In this document: piece by piece, positions 10,611 through 24,156 of the stretch
Layout of the letters: each line of letters begins with the position of its first letter
How positions within the stretch are numbered: position 1 is the stretch's first letter
NCBI GenBank assembly: GCA_048013815.1
Contig: CM106586.1
Location: forward strand, 124,001-188,000
Source: Setoptus koraiensis
Taxonomy: Eukaryota > Arthropoda
Direction of reading: 5' to 3'
DNA length: 64,000 nucleotides
Program-made: the position numbers and the translations under genes
Notes under the pieces: model-generated
What the model was told of the DNA's origin: nothing
Databases searched by the model: none
The model's input: the letters and a program-made list of their open reading frames with translations, nothing else

Positions 10611-12843
10611 CTTGATCTGTATTGTTTGATTACGCAATTTATGCAATTTTCGACGGATTTCGATTGACAAAATGAGTCAATTTTGTTTTTTCACAGTGAT
10701 CAATTATTGTTCGTTCGGGGCAAAGAGTTCGAATGTTGTTCAATAATTGAGACACAAACAAGTAGAATTGTTGAATATGTTTTCAAAGTGATTGGCACGC
10801 ACAAACAATTGATGGGGTATTTTGTTTCGTTTGTTTGAGGTGAACACGTTAAATTGATTGAGTTGTTTGACAGTGTTTCATTTCATGCACATAGTTGACG
10901 GTTGCACAAATTAGTGTTAATTGTTCAATAAATTCATTGAAGTTGTTGGAATAAATCGTAATTGGAATCGGGATCAGGGGGAGATATGGAGAAAAGGGAC
11001 AAAAAGAGAGAAGGTTTTTAAAATTGATTAGAATCATCTAGATAAAACAAACGTCGATCTTTAAATTGGATTTATTGTTGATCTGATTGCTCACTGTTGA
11101 TTCTGGTGTTGGGTATTTCAATAATAAATGGTCACTATTTAAATAGAATTCTATTTAGTTTTGAACACAAAAGCGTTTCTTGCATACAAACTTTAAAATA
11201 TAAATTAAATTTCAGTTCATAAGCTCGCTGTTTGAGCTGCGACTAGCGACTGATCAATTGAACTATCTAAATGATGCCTTATGATATATTTATATATGTT
11301 ATGGCTTGAGAATTGTAATATATGATTGATGGTTATATATTGGCCGGTTGGCTCGTTCACATTTACACTATCCCTCCGCTCTAGCTAATACTATTGATAC
11401 GACTACAACTAACTGTGACACTACTGTTACGATTCCTATAAACTTTTAATGTTACACAACTTACAATCATAATCAATGTCGTTGGCACCGCTTGTTGTTT
11501 GCACACTGCTGTCCCAATGGTCGCTGTCTTTATCTCTTGGGGTTACCTCTTTTTTGGGGCGTGATCAGATGATATTGAATTGAGAATTTAACCAGTTCTG
11601 CTTATAACAAGTTGATTATTATTTGTATTAAATGAGTTAACTCAGTGTCACTGGTTTGTCAATCCCAATTCCAATCCCAATTGCCAAACCGTTATGGGCA
11701 ATAACTGTCTTTTGGTTACCCTACTGCTCTCGATGATGTTAATGTGATTATATGATAATATATTGTCGTTGTCGTTGTTGTTGTTGAGACACAGCAACAG
11801 TTAAACTCGAGGGCACCTTGAATGTGTGTGTGTGACTTGGTAGCGGTAGTAGTAGTGGTGCTGGTGGTGCTGGTGGTGCTGATGGTGGTGCTAAGGACAC
11901 ACGAATTGACCGAAGACGACGACAACGGCGAGATGATTTGATTTGATTGGATCGGTTTGGGTCGGATTTTATTCTCACCCACCTCACTAGCTAAAACGTA
12001 AGGCTGTTAGCTGAACACTGTTGCTTCTGTTGATGAATAACTGTTCCTGATGACGGCGTTACTTTTACTTTTCTTGCTCCTCTTGCAACAGCTACAGTTA
12101 TTGCTGTTGGTCCGTTAGCAAGGAATATTATTATTATTATTATTGTTATTTGATTGTGTTAGCTAATGTTGCCAATAGCAACTAACTAAGCTGAGCAGCA
12201 CCTAATCGGGGGCCGAGTCAAATTGTTCACCTCTGAGCCTAACACTGTCTTTGCATGTTCTGTCGTGTGTGAGTGTGAGTGCTGAGTAAATGTCCAGCCA
12301 AAGGAACGTCCAAACTACTACTGTCTAGCGCCGTTAGATTGTATCAAGCTAATTGAAAATGAGAATGGTGTGTCTGTCGTGTCGTTTCACTCACTCTCTT
12401 TCCTCTCTGTTCTTCACTTTCGCATCTATCCCTGTCCAGCCAGCAACTTGTACAGGTGAGGTCCACTCTCAACTGGGCTTCACTTCACTCCACTGAATCG
12501 GCGGCGACAGCAACAACAGCAACAACGGCAACAACGGATGACTCAGCTGGCTGAGTAGCTGGCCAGAAGTTACCCGCTGAGCGATACAATATTACCTGTG
12601 CAAACTTTGACTCATTGTCGGCTTGCCGCATCCTTATAAAGTGACTGGCGTTTGTGATTCCTTGGAATATTGCAATGCACGATTGCAGTTGCGAATGACC
12701 ATTGTGAATCTCTTGTGGGTTTCAATTGTAGAGGGCGCCACTAGTTGTGGCCCCCTATCGTTGATGAGGCGCACTAGGATTCACTTTCTCTCAAGGCGTA
12801 TGCGCATGTGTGTTTAAGTGCAAGTGACAGAGTATAAACAGTT

Positions 12844-12881
12844 TGTGTGTTGTGTGTGTGCGTGTGTGTGTGTGTTGTGAG
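12844..12881. repeat. (GT)n microsatellite
   Basis: GT units with one C interruption. Confidence 0.85.
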
Positions 12882-12922
12882 AGATAAAGCGAGGGAGAGA
12901 GCAGATAAGAAGGAGGCAGACA

Positions 12923-12971
12923 CAAACAACAACAACAACAACAACAACAGGTATTTGTTGTTGTTGTTTGC
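12923..12971. repeat. AAC run facing a TTG run (inverted triplet repeats)
   Basis: An AAC run is followed after a few bases by a TTG run, so the two can pair as a hairpin (CAAACAACAAC.. with ..GTTGTTGTTTG). Confidence 0.8.
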
Positions 12972-13000
12972 AGGGGGAAGTGGCTAATGATGTATGCAAG

Positions 13001-13020
13001 TGTGTGTGTGTGTGTGTGTG
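13001..13020. repeat. (GT)n microsatellite
   Basis: Ten GT/TG units. Confidence 0.85.
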
Positions 13021-13110
13021 TTGCATTGTTGGCTGCATGAGTGTTGACTTGTCGGCGGTTTGCGTTTGTTTCAGAATTGTTTCATCCGCTTGTGCGCTGG
13101 CTCGAGAATG

Positions 13111-13158
13111 AGCTCGGCGTGTTGAGCTCGGCGTGTTGAGCTTGGCGTGTTGAGCTGG
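13111..13158. repeat. Minisatellite, 14-bp period
   Basis: About 3.4 copies of AGCTCGGCGTGTTG. Confidence 0.9.
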
Positions 13159-13268
13159 CCAGGTAGAGGAGAGCAGAGATTGAGTCTGGTCAGTTGTTGA
13201 ACGGGCAGCAGTCGAGTGAGTCGCTATCGGATGCAGGGAGAGCGATGCAGAGTTGCGCAGATCGCACA

Positions 13269-13304
13269 CTGTTTATTCGCAGTTTATTCGCTGTTTATTC
13301 GCTC
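13269..13304. repeat. Short tandem repeat, about 11-bp period
   Basis: Three copies of a unit close to CTGTTTATTCG. Confidence 0.8.
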
Positions 13305-13540
13305 TTTTGCCAGCCAATATTAACGTTGGCAATTAACGAGCGAATGGCAAGACGGCCAATAGCGCAAAGATAAGAACAGATGAAGCATGAGAGGGCTTCG
13401 TTGTTGGCCGACACTGGGCATTAGAAAGAACATAAAAACACACTTTAATGCGCCGGCTAACGGCACAAGACGACTGCCGGCCGCCAGCCGAGCACGACTC
13501 TGGCCTGTGATGTCTTTTTGTATATTCTTAGCTACAAACA

Positions 13541-13563
13541 ACGACGACGACGACGACGACGAC
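13541..13563. repeat. (GAC)n microsatellite
   Basis: About seven CGA/GAC triplets. Confidence 0.85.
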
Positions 13564-14017
13564 AAGCACCACGGCTGAGCAGATAACAACAATTAAGCAA
13601 CCAGTAGTGTTACTGTCAGTGTTACTGTGCCGCTAGCGAGCGCCGGTGATAGCCACACTGACAGTGAGCTACAGTGAGGACTCAGCTAACGTTCGAGACG
13701 CCGAAAGGAGTGAGATGAGCCGAAATAATTATTCCAAATTAATGACGCTTTAAACGTTGCCTGGCCAAAGTGCGCTGGCCGTTGCTGCCGACGCAATCTC
13801 ACTGACCGGTGCATGCCTAACTGGACTAAACTGCAGTGTTGTGATGGCCACGCCACACAACTAGCTCAACTTGTTGCATTGCATTAGCCTCTATGGATAC
13901 TCGCTAATTGGTGTGTGTGTGCGTGTGCTTCAAAGGTAGTGAGTGTGTGTGTGTTTCAAAGGTAGTGAGTGTGTGTGTTGGTGTGAGAGAAAGAGGCAAC
14001 CTGTTGATGCGTCTGTT

Positions 14018-14136
14018 CATTGGCGTTTGTGCAAATGTCTTGATGAACACGACCGCTAGTTGGCCGTTGTAACGTTACGTTGTATTGGGCGGCTGCATGA
14101 TTGGCCGCTCGACTCATTGGCCGGCGCTCTCATTGG
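14018..14136. promoter_or_regulatory. Cluster of inverted CCAAT (ATTGG) motifs
   Basis: ATTGG occurs at about 14019, 14083, 14100, 14116 and 14132, four of them followed by C or GC, and one within TATTGGGCGG, which also contains a GC-box core. The local sequence is GC-richer than its surroundings. This is compatible with an NF-Y-type promoter or enhancer, but no gene start was identified next to it. Confidence 0.25.
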
Positions 14137-15238
14137 CGGACAGCGTCGTGAAACACAAGACATTATGTGTCTTTAATTAGTTAGCGGCAGCATGAGCGAC
14201 AAGCCAACAGCGGATAAGCCAAACACAGCGACACAGCCAACAACAAGCCACATTTATAATCAGCATTCGCATGATTGACGGAGATAGTGATATCATATTT
14301 TGCTGCTTGCGTTAGTTACGTCAGTTGCTGTCAGTGGCAACAACTTGCGCTGGCCAGTTGGCCAGTGAAAGTTGTTGCTGGCACCGATGGAAGCCGCGCC
14401 AAGACGGGACGACACGACACGATGCAACCAGTGGTGGCCAGCACTAACGTTATGTAACAGGCAACTAGCAACAGTTGGCAGCAAGCTTATTTGTAGAGAG
14501 ACTAAATCATTGACATTAAAAATGACATGACTTATCAACAGCCAGCCGGCCGCTCACTGGTCACTCACTGGCCAGTGTACAGATGCACCATACAATACGA
14601 TGTGTGTGTCTCAAAGGTAGTGTGTGTGTGTTGTGCGGACATGATACATGCCGCAATGAACGATATTAGACACATAATGAAATGGACATGTACACATAAT
14701 GATGATATATTGCAATTTAAAATGCAGCCTGTTTAACATGGCCTCATGTAAGCATGGCAACATGGCTGTAAGCATAGTTTAATAATAGTTTGATACAGCA
14801 CAGGTAAAAGTTGTGTCAGTTGGCAGCGGAGTAACACATAAATCATTTAGTAGAGCAAAATAATCTCGTTCCTCTTTTACCTAGCAACTGTAAACTGTCT
14901 AACTGGCACCAACTGGCTTTAGCACTTTTTCTCAATACTTTTTTGCCTCAATTGGCGACTCTCTTGAATAATGTATGTGCCGCTATACAACAACTGACAA
15001 CTGTAAAACTGTGCAGACTTTGCACTCTCTCTCTCTCCCTCAATCACTTGTTTGGTCAGTTACGTAATGTATAATGCACAGTAATGTTGCGGTGTCGGTG
15101 TGTGTATAACGGCACACCGACTGACAGCGACACATCAGCTGATAAGGCTGTTGTGAGATTGAATTGGCAATGCATGGCAAGCATCAGCATTGATGCAATG
15201 GTTTGCATCAAATTGAAACTGACTGATATTGTGAGCGA

Positions 15239-15277
15239 AATTGAATTGAATTCAATTCAATTCAATTCAATTCAATT
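15239..15277. repeat. (TTCAA)n microsatellite
   Basis: Pentamer repeat TTCAA/TTGAA, about seven units. Confidence 0.85.
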
Positions 15278-16361
15278 TGAACCATTCCGACACACAAATG
15301 ATAATTTTCACATTTTGCAAACACCAATTGATAGCAAAGCGACCAACTGACAGTTAGACACCTTTGGCCAGCTTACAGACAAGCGGGCCAAAGCGAGTAG
15401 TCATCACTTCTCAATCGCTACATAGTGATGCAATGAGATGCAATGTTGTACACACTTTCAATTATTCATTTTCGCACCATTGTGTCGCACCATCGTGTCT
15501 CGCCTCGCATCCTGTCGCATCATCATCGATTGTCCACATAATTTATATAGATTTATATAGATCAGTGTCCACTGGCTAGATAGCACCCCCGCATTTGGCA
15601 GAAGCGACACCAGGGGATGGCAAGCACACTGCAACTGTCAGACTAGGATGGTTGCACTGTACGCTCGTTACACTGCCTACACCAAATGTAACGGTCAATG
15701 GATTAATGGTGCGTGTGTATTATTAGTAACGATAACAGGTACTATTAGTATCAGTATTAGTATTGCCATGTTTGCCTGTTAGGTAACTTGTTGTAACATT
15801 GTTGTTGTGTGCAGTATTGGTGTAAAGCGCTTTAAAATAGATCATGCTCATGATGCCAGTGACAGGCAGCGGACAGTGTGAATAAAATGAACACACTCGC
15901 TTCACTTTCAATGACAATAATCCCTTTTTGGGTACTGATACACACCAGCACACATCATTATTGCAAATTGCAACAGGTGAATTGTCAGTGTGGCTGCCGT
16001 TTCGCCAATGTCGACTGTGTAATAGAGTGAGAGCGTGACAATTTTGCGTCGTGTGTCCACAACACACACACACACATTACGACGTAATGATTACGTAAGT
16101 GCTTGTGTGTGTTCCATTATGAGTGTGTGTTTGTGGCGTGTTGGTCGTGATGAAAACTAGACCAACTGCAAGTAAAAGAACGTACCCATTAATAAACGTA
16201 CAAATGATATGGATAGATAAGTTGATATCGAGTTAAGGCAAGCAAACACTTTTGCACATTTTCGCAACCGACTGAATACTTAAAACTGACCAAAAGTGAA
16301 CAAGCTTGACAAATGGCACTTGTCGTTGTTTGCACGGCGACACAACGAAGACGACAGAAGG

Positions 16362-16438
16362 TTTTAGTTTCAGTTTCAGTCTCCGTTTCAATTTCAGCTT
16401 TAGTTTTAGTTTCAGTTTCAGTTTTAGTTTCAGTTTCA
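16362..16438. repeat. (TTTCAG)n / (TTTTAG)n hexamer repeat
   Basis: About 12 degenerate hexamers. The minus strand reads Glu-Thr / Lys-Thr alternation, which explains the open frames here. Confidence 0.85.
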
Positions 16439-16681
16439 AACTGAATATAATCTAATAAGACGAACTTTCTTATCTCGACATCTTGCCATTGCGATGTGTA
16501 TGTGACTGACAATATTAACCAACAACTATTTGGTCTTGCACCAGAACTGTATCAGATCAGTGAGAGATGTATTAGATAAGCAGCATGAACGCCAACGATT
16601 ATGCGCCCGTTGCCTGGCCTTACCATGCGCGGTTCATTGGATTGCATTTGAATATGAGCTGCATTTGAATCGAGCTCAATT

Positions 16682-16770
16682 CAACCGAACCAAAATGAAC
16701 CGAACTGGACCGAACTGGACCGAACTGAACCGAAATGAACCGAAACGAACCAAACCAAACTGAACTGAAT
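16682..16770. repeat. Minisatellite, 10-bp period, degenerate
   Basis: About nine copies of units close to ACCGAACTGG / ACCGAAATGA. Confidence 0.85.
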
Positions 16771-17925
16771 GTTTTTAATTCGGCGCAACAAATTCATTTC
16801 GAATCTCGACTTTCAAAGCTCGAAAAACTGTAACTTGGACAACTTTCTATTGGTGGTCACAATCGTGTTGCTCAAGCGCCAAGTCGCCAAGTACAAATTA
16901 TTATTATTATCATCATTATATGCACAATACAAATAATAATGAATGATGTAATCATGAAAAGGCACGTCTCTCTATCTCGATAAGTTGGCGCATGTTCACT
17001 GATGATGTTAACCAACTGTTTATGATAACTATAATTAACATTGCATTCACAAAATTATTGAACAAACTTATTGTGGTCGTGATGGCGTCATTATAACAAC
17101 GCAAGCTAACATTAACTGACAAACAATACGTTGCAACCGTGTCAATGATAACATTTATGTCCCGTGAAACATTAACCAGTTAAGTTATTTGTAAGTTACC
17201 TTGTTTGCGGCCATTTGAGGAAACATAAATCACTCACTATATCGCACACAAATAACTGCACTGCACTGCACCAAAAAACACTTGGCAATACAAGATTTAT
17301 GTCTTGATATGGCATGATTTAGTTGCAAAACAAGGGATAGAGTTATCTTTGTTTATCAGTGTAATCAGATAAAGAGTTAACTGTGAGTTTTATGTTCCAC
17401 AAACAATTGTGAGTTGCACTGACAATCTCACTGTGACATGGGCCCAGTCGTATATTACACAATGTGTAACTGTATTAAGTTGTAAATCTTTTAATACTGC
17501 AATAATATCGCTATGTCATGTCAGACGTAAGCCTGGTTGTTGTGGGCAACACAACTGGCCAATAAGAAATGATTCTTCTTCTATTATAACAACACTCCAG
17601 CCATGCCCACACGCTGACCTTAATTAGTGAGATAAATTTAAATTGAATTAATTTAATAGGAGGCTCACAGAATGATGATGACATCATAACGTGCATGCGT
17701 AACATCATGTGTGTAACATGAGCAATAAACAACTGGTTTGTGTGTGCGTCTGGTTACGATTGGTCAGGTAAAATAACAGTTGCATCATTATGTAATCACA
17801 TCAACCGTCATGATGCTCGATCTCATGCAAATTTCATGTGAGTGTGCGCGTGTGAAAGATTGTCGTGCAGGCAACAGTGCGGCCGAGTTAAGAGCCGTAC
17901 ATCAATTGGTCTGGCCCATAATGAC

Positions 17926-18013
17926 GACCACCACCACCACCACCACCACGATGATAATGATGATAATGTCGGTGATGATGATGATGATGATAATGATGGC
18001 GATGACGATGACG
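17926..18013. repeat. (CCA)n then (GAT)n compound microsatellite
   Basis: A CCA run to about 17949 is followed by GAT/AAT triplets. Adjacent open frames (poly-His/Asp) are by-products. Confidence 0.85.
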
Positions 18014-18167
18014 AAATCAGCATGATATCATCCTTTTTCGTTTGGTCATGGCACAAACGCACATCAATTGGCTAGCTGCTAACACTTAAGCTGGCCAGTA
18101 TCGGCCACTATTACATCATATACGGTGTACAAACGATGATGCAACCAGGGTATAGAAATACATTGCG

Positions 18168-18186
18168 CGTTAATTAATAATTAACG
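18168..18186. repeat. 19-nt palindrome
   Basis: CGTTAATTA-A-TAATTAACG, perfect. Confidence 0.8.
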
Positions 18187-18262
18187 TGAAGCGTTGATCA
18201 CCTCAACGAAAGCGGCCAGAGCGAGACAGCAATTAAAAAGAGTTAGCTAGATGATACAACTC

Positions 18263-18299
18263 ATACAACAACAAAGAATGTGTATCTTTGTTGTTGTAT
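18263..18299. repeat. Perfect 15-bp stem-loop
   Basis: Arms ATACAACAACAAAGA and TCTTTGTTGTTGTAT with a 7-nt loop. Confidence 0.85.
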
Positions 18300-18517
18300 T
18301 GACTTTCCTTTTATTTTGTGTCTGTTCAGACAAAGAGACAATTTGTTGCTCGACCGTCAGTTAGTTAGCTGCTGTTGCAAATAACGGTGCACCGAGGACA
18401 TAATAACAAGTAAGCAATACGCTAAATAGAAAAGTCATCGCCTTGTTTTCGTCCTTTTCTCCAATGAATCATAATCTGTGCCACCGCATGTACAAAATAA
18501 AGTTATTTCCTTATACT

Positions 18518-18576
18518 GCACCATGCATCATGCATCATGCATCATGCACCATGCACCATGCACCATGCACCATGCA
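18518..18576. repeat. Minisatellite, 7-bp period
   Basis: About eight copies of CATGCAC/CATGCAT. Confidence 0.9.
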
Positions 18577-19091
18577 GTCATACAATAGAGGTTGGTCGGT
18601 TGATGTTGCATCTTAGATGAGCATACATACAATTGAGATACAATAATGTTGTATCTGTCAAAAATCAAATGAGCAGTTAGCTAGCGGTCATTGCTAACAG
18701 TTAGTTATTGTCTGTCTGTCTGGTTGATGGTGCAATGACGATAAGCCGTTGCTAAAATGCAACCACCAGTGCAACTAGAGTGTATAACGTGTATCCAATT
18801 AAGCAACAACAATATAATTAAGCGAGCTTTTAAAACAACTTTGTGGGCTAGACAATCTAACTGTAATTGTAAGTGAGCCCTGAGCACTGATAGGTGTACA
18901 GTGAATTACAAATGCAGTCGCTTTGTTGTTTGTTGAGTGTCATCATGATGATTAATGCAAATTAATCCACTGAACAAACGATAAAGGAAACAATGTTGGT
19001 CTCATTTTGTGAGGTTACCTAGTGCAACGTTTGTATAATGTTTTGTCGAATCACTAGTAATTGAAACGATTAGTTTAGTGGATCTAAGGAA

Positions 19092-19135
19092 GCGCCAATG
19101 AAAGACGCCAATGAAAGACGCCAATGAAAGACGCG
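19092..19135. repeat. Minisatellite, 13-bp period
   Basis: Three copies of GCCAATGAAAGAC. Confidence 0.9.
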
Positions 19136-19503
19136 AATAAATTGAGAGAGCAACAATGAGTCACGATACAACAAATGGCTGCCAGGCAAATAAATAAAAT
19201 CAACATTATAAAACATGATGATATAACGTCAACGTTGATGATGCACTCACATGTACAACAATCTACAATCGAGTGTCAAACACTGACAAAGAGAGATGAT
19301 GATCGCCATTAGAAGCAAAGGTTATATATTAATTTTAGGTTTATTTGTGCTCGTGTTTATGGCCACTTATTGACTTATAATTGGATGCATTTGAGCAACA
19401 TTCACATGCATGTATATGATGTGTATAATATTATGTTAGCTATCAGCTATAGGCCATTAGGTCAGTTGTTTCAGCCACCTTATTCACCTGTTATTCTTGT
19501 CCG

Positions 19504-19570
19504 TGTGTCCATCACTGTGAGTGTGTCCATCACTGTGAGTGTGTCCATCACTGTGAGTGTGTCCATCAGT
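19504..19570. repeat. Minisatellite, 18-bp period
   Basis: Just over three and a half copies of GTGTCCATCACTGTGAGT. Confidence 0.9.
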
Positions 19571-20080
19571 CTATCTTTGTTGTTGTTGGTCTATACATGT
19601 AATGTATTTGACCATTTGAGCATCTTACATGTGAGAGCGACGTGAAAGAGCAAAAACAAGTTGCAATTGAATGCAAGCGGCATGTAAGATGAGAAAGTGA
19701 GGCTCGCGTATAACGGATTCAATCGCACAAGTGAAACAGTTTGCGGTCAGTATAAATAAATACTCATCATGATTGATATTGCCATGCTAACACAAAGTAC
19801 AAGTAAAGATAAGCCAATTGTGCTCGCTGACCGGATGGCAGCTAAGCAGCCAGATGATAAACGGTCGCCAGATATAAATACAACTAACCGATTACATAAT
19901 AGTTTATGTGTTCGCGTGGACCACACATTGTTACATTGTTGTTACAATGCACAATAGTGTACATACACATAAATCTCATTGAGAGCTCAAGAGAATTCAA
20001 TCCAATGGCCACTTGTTAATAAATGGACAGTAAGTTTGTTTGCTATTAATATCCACACTCGCTTGTAACAGTTGTGATGC

Positions 20081-20105
20081 CACACACACACACACACACA
20101 CACAC
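20081..20105. repeat. (CA)n microsatellite
   Basis: Twelve CA units. Confidence 0.85.
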
Positions 20106-22631
20106 GCCAAAGAGAAAGTTAATAGTTAGCTTAATGATAGTTAGCTTGCTAGTAACAATGACGATCTATTTAATGAGATAAACTGTATAATTATAAATAA
20201 CAAGTCAGCAGCACCAACTGTTACCTGTGTTCATAACTTCAGACGTTCTCACTTACGTAATAGATGAATAATGTATTGTATGATAATTAACCATCGACAA
20301 TGTAATTAACATTTTACATTTCAGCTAACTATAGCGCTGTATTGACCATTGATAAACATAGATGAGCTTTAGTTTGTTTTGTTTTGGCTTGCTATCCGCT
20401 TGCTCTGTCAGCCATCTCGCTGTAACCATATTAGTTAACAACAAACCCAAAATACAGGCTAATTAAACAAATGTCCGCTTCAGTCACAATGCAATCCTCT
20501 CATACATCTACATCTTCATCTTATTTTGCTTGAATTGGTTCTTGGCTGCCAATTTGAACAATCGCAATTGCCACATGATGCAATGCTAATAACTCTATAG
20601 AAAGCACATGATGCCATTGGTAAAAATGGTAACTTTTACAAATCATAACATTACAACATGTTTGATAGACATGATTGCGACAACATTTTACTTGTGTATT
20701 TTTACTTTATACTGGTAGATTGATGGTATATTATTAGCGTGATTGTTGAGGTATTGTTTAGTCATTGCTAACACTCTTAAAGTTACACTCTTCAATTCGA
20801 CTCTCTATTTGAACTAGCAAAAAGGCATATTCATCTATTGTCAATTGTCCAACTAATTAACTGATAACTAACAAGTGCCTTACAAACACAACAACAATTA
20901 ACGTTAAGTAGACTAAACCAGCTTAAGTCAGTTAATTATTTGCGTTCCGCCTTGGTCATCATTCATTTATCCCTACAGTTGAGACATTCTCACTATGCTC
21001 TCTTTGATAATTTGTTCGCGTAGCTATGGTAACATCTTAGCTTTAATTACCACTATTACCGTTAATCATAATACCAATAGTAATACAGGTATTTTGTAAT
21101 ATCCACACTACAGACATTACCTATGCAAACAGTATAAGGAACATTATTCTGATTTGGTGTTTTGTTTGATACTATTTAGTATGACAGTGCATTGTGACAT
21201 GCACCATTGGTTGGTCTAGTTAACAAACATTCACTCGATTCACAGATGAACCCGAGTCGGCTTATGTTTTCATTTTCTAATCCAATTCTTTTTAGACCTG
21301 CGATACACAAATCGAATAATATCAATTAATGTCTGTCATCATATGTGCTAACAAGTGTTATGTCCTTGTAATTTTTCTCTTTTGAAATTGTCTGATTGAT
21401 ACAGTTATTCTCGCTTTAATGGTGTAAATGGATAAATGTTATGCGGGTAATAATGACAACGAGAACAAATTCCGTAACGTTTCGAGTTTCAGCATGTTTT
21501 GTGAGAATAATATTTGTTCAATGCGAGTCCTTAGTTCGAATCAGAAAGTATATTCACACACTTCTAATAGACTAATACAACTGAATTAGCATCTAAATGA
21601 TCTAGTTGGAAAGGTGGCAAAAAGCTACAGTTTGTAATAATCTATATCTCGATGAAGTAGATAGAAGATTAGCGAGATACACTTTCAAAGACTCCTACAT
21701 CCTTTTGCACATTTTCCTCATTGCAAATCCCAACTTTCGCTGCCAGCATTCCATGTGTATAGACAGGAAAAAATCGTCGGCGAGAAAATGCATTGGTACT
21801 TTGTGTATCGCAATGAAAATTCAGATTGGCATATTGAACTAGAATATGAGGAAAATCCGAGTTGGAATATTGATGATATACCGAGATATAGATAATTAAA
21901 AAGAGTATCGTAACCCAGCCAATAATGAAAATGATTAGACAATTAGATTAGAATCTTGCAAGGTGTCTTCTTTTTGGTGTTTATCTCTGGTTGTAATCGT
22001 TGAGCTTTCGCTTGCTTGATTTGTGGCGGTTAGTAGTCGCTTGATTAGAGGCAAAAATATCTTCGATAGATACAGATGTAGATAGGAGAACCACTCGAGG
22101 AGATGCTATCTTTTGTTCGCAAACGCAGTGAAATTTATTATCATAATAAACGAGTGGGATCTGAATCACACCAATGTAAGGCGATAATTGCAAATGAATT
22201 GAGGCGTCAGCGCAGCCGGTTCATCAATGTAGCGGTATTTTAGTCAAGTTCATGCTTTGGCATAACGGCTGTAACTACATGTGTATATTGCATGAATTAG
22301 ATGGTAAAATGTTCAATTAGAGAGTGAGAGTTGCACATACAAACTTGATAATAACAATATCATTAACTAACATAAATGAGATGAACTGGCTAGATAATCT
22401 AGATAAGCGTCAAATAACGAGATGATGTGTTTAAATCTTAAATGATAACTTTTAAAATGATAGCAGCGATAATTTGCTAAGCGCCCGTTCAACAATAATC
22501 GTGGCCAATAATCGACATCGTATAATAGGTACGAGTGAGCGAGAGAGGAAGAGATTTAACTAGATTGTAGATGGTCCATCATCATTGAGTTGTCCTTGTG
22601 GCTGTTGGGCCATTGCGGTCACTGCAGTCAT

Positions 22632-22632
22632 T

Positions 22633-22666
<34 letters not shown>

Positions 22667-22667
22667 C
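22632..22667. repeat. (AAC)n microsatellite
   Basis: Twelve CAA/AAC triplets. Confidence 0.85.
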
Positions 22668-24110
22668 GACAATAACTGACACTGACACTGACCAATAATA
22701 TATTTAAAATGCACAGGTATAGAGAACAGATACAGAAGCAAATAAGATAAGAGACGATGATCGATAAATGCAAAAAAAGCGAAGAAAGAAAAAACATGGT
22801 CGCTGTCGTGACATTTTGCTAGCTTGTTGTTGTTCATTCATCATTGGCCCGTTGTCGTGGTAATTAGAATAGAAAATAATTGCAATATACGACTACGAGT
22901 TATTAGTAAAATTGCGTTAAAAAGACACGAAGAAAGAAAAAACTTATCAATCAGATGAATCGATTAATCTAATGATGGTTAGCAACTTGTTACGTTATTC
23001 GGCCGGTTCAATTCGCTTTGATTCGATTCGGCAACTTGAGTTCAATACATAAGTACAGTTCACTGCTTGCTAGTAAACTGACCAATATTGCCAGTTACCT
23101 GTGTGCCTGTAGTAACAGCTGCCTACAGTTGTTACATAACGTACAGTGTGTTATGCACAGGTGTATAAATTGGATAAACCTGTGCTATCCGACAATGAGA
23201 GAGAGCGAGAGAGAACATTGACAAGTGGTGGTTGGTGGTGGGCTAACATCAGCCATCAACTCCATGAACACACTATCGACAACAAGACGGAAGTTACATC
23301 ACACACACACGCACACACACACGGTTAATACAAGCCAATTTTTTACCAGAATGTAAATTTGAAACGTTGCGTAATGCGAGGTGAGCAGAAAATGTGGCAC
23401 CAATAATGTGCTGCGTTTGACCAATTGGCCAATTTAGCTAGTTACAATTATTTAGCCTACGACTAATCATGATTCATATGCTGTTGATCTCGTGGCGCAA
23501 ATACTTTGATTTGCAGTGACCATTATTTATTATTATTTATTTGCATTGTTCATGTTGGGCTTCACATCACCTGTTGGTGTCACGGGTAGCATAGGTCGTG
23601 ATTTAGTGCTAACTTTGGTAGTAACAGTCGCCTGTGGATCAAGGTAGATTAGCGTAGATTAGCGCAAACAAAATCAGTCAATTATCGTTAACATTGCCGA
23701 CAAGTGTGATAGCAAGTGGGTGCAAAAGTCAACTCTTATACGATGAAATCAATCATGCGTGCGTATCAATTAAAACAAAATAAAGACAACAGTGAGACTG
23801 TAATTTAATTAGGAACTGGTCATTGAATATATTAGCGCGTGCTGCTTTTGTTTTAATCTCATGTTTGTTTTGTCGTTAACGTAGCCCCATTGTGAGCTCG
23901 CCGAAGGGCCTTGGCCATTACTCAGCTCGATATATAGTTAGTATTAGTGCTGCTAGTAATCAATTGCATCAGTTGAATCTTTGTTTTGATTAAGTCGCCT
24001 GATTAGCGTCAAAATGGCGGGATTCGCATTTATATCCGTTGGTCACTGTGACAGAGCAGTCTTGTTAGCCGGCGAGTGTGTGCATGATATGTCAACACTG
24101 TTATGGCCCA

Positions 24111-24156
24111 GTGTTGTTGTTGTTGTTGCTGGTTGTTGTTGCTGTTGCTGTTGTTG
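24111..24156. repeat. (TTG)n/(CTG)n microsatellite
   Basis: Interrupted TTG and CTG triplets. Confidence 0.8.

Noticed and set aside
12814-13269. 151-codon minus-strand open frame
   Set aside because: Built from GT, AAC and 14-bp minisatellite repeats; no gene-like structure.
16189-16512. Glu/Thr/Lys alternating open frame
   Set aside because: Translated hexamer repeat.
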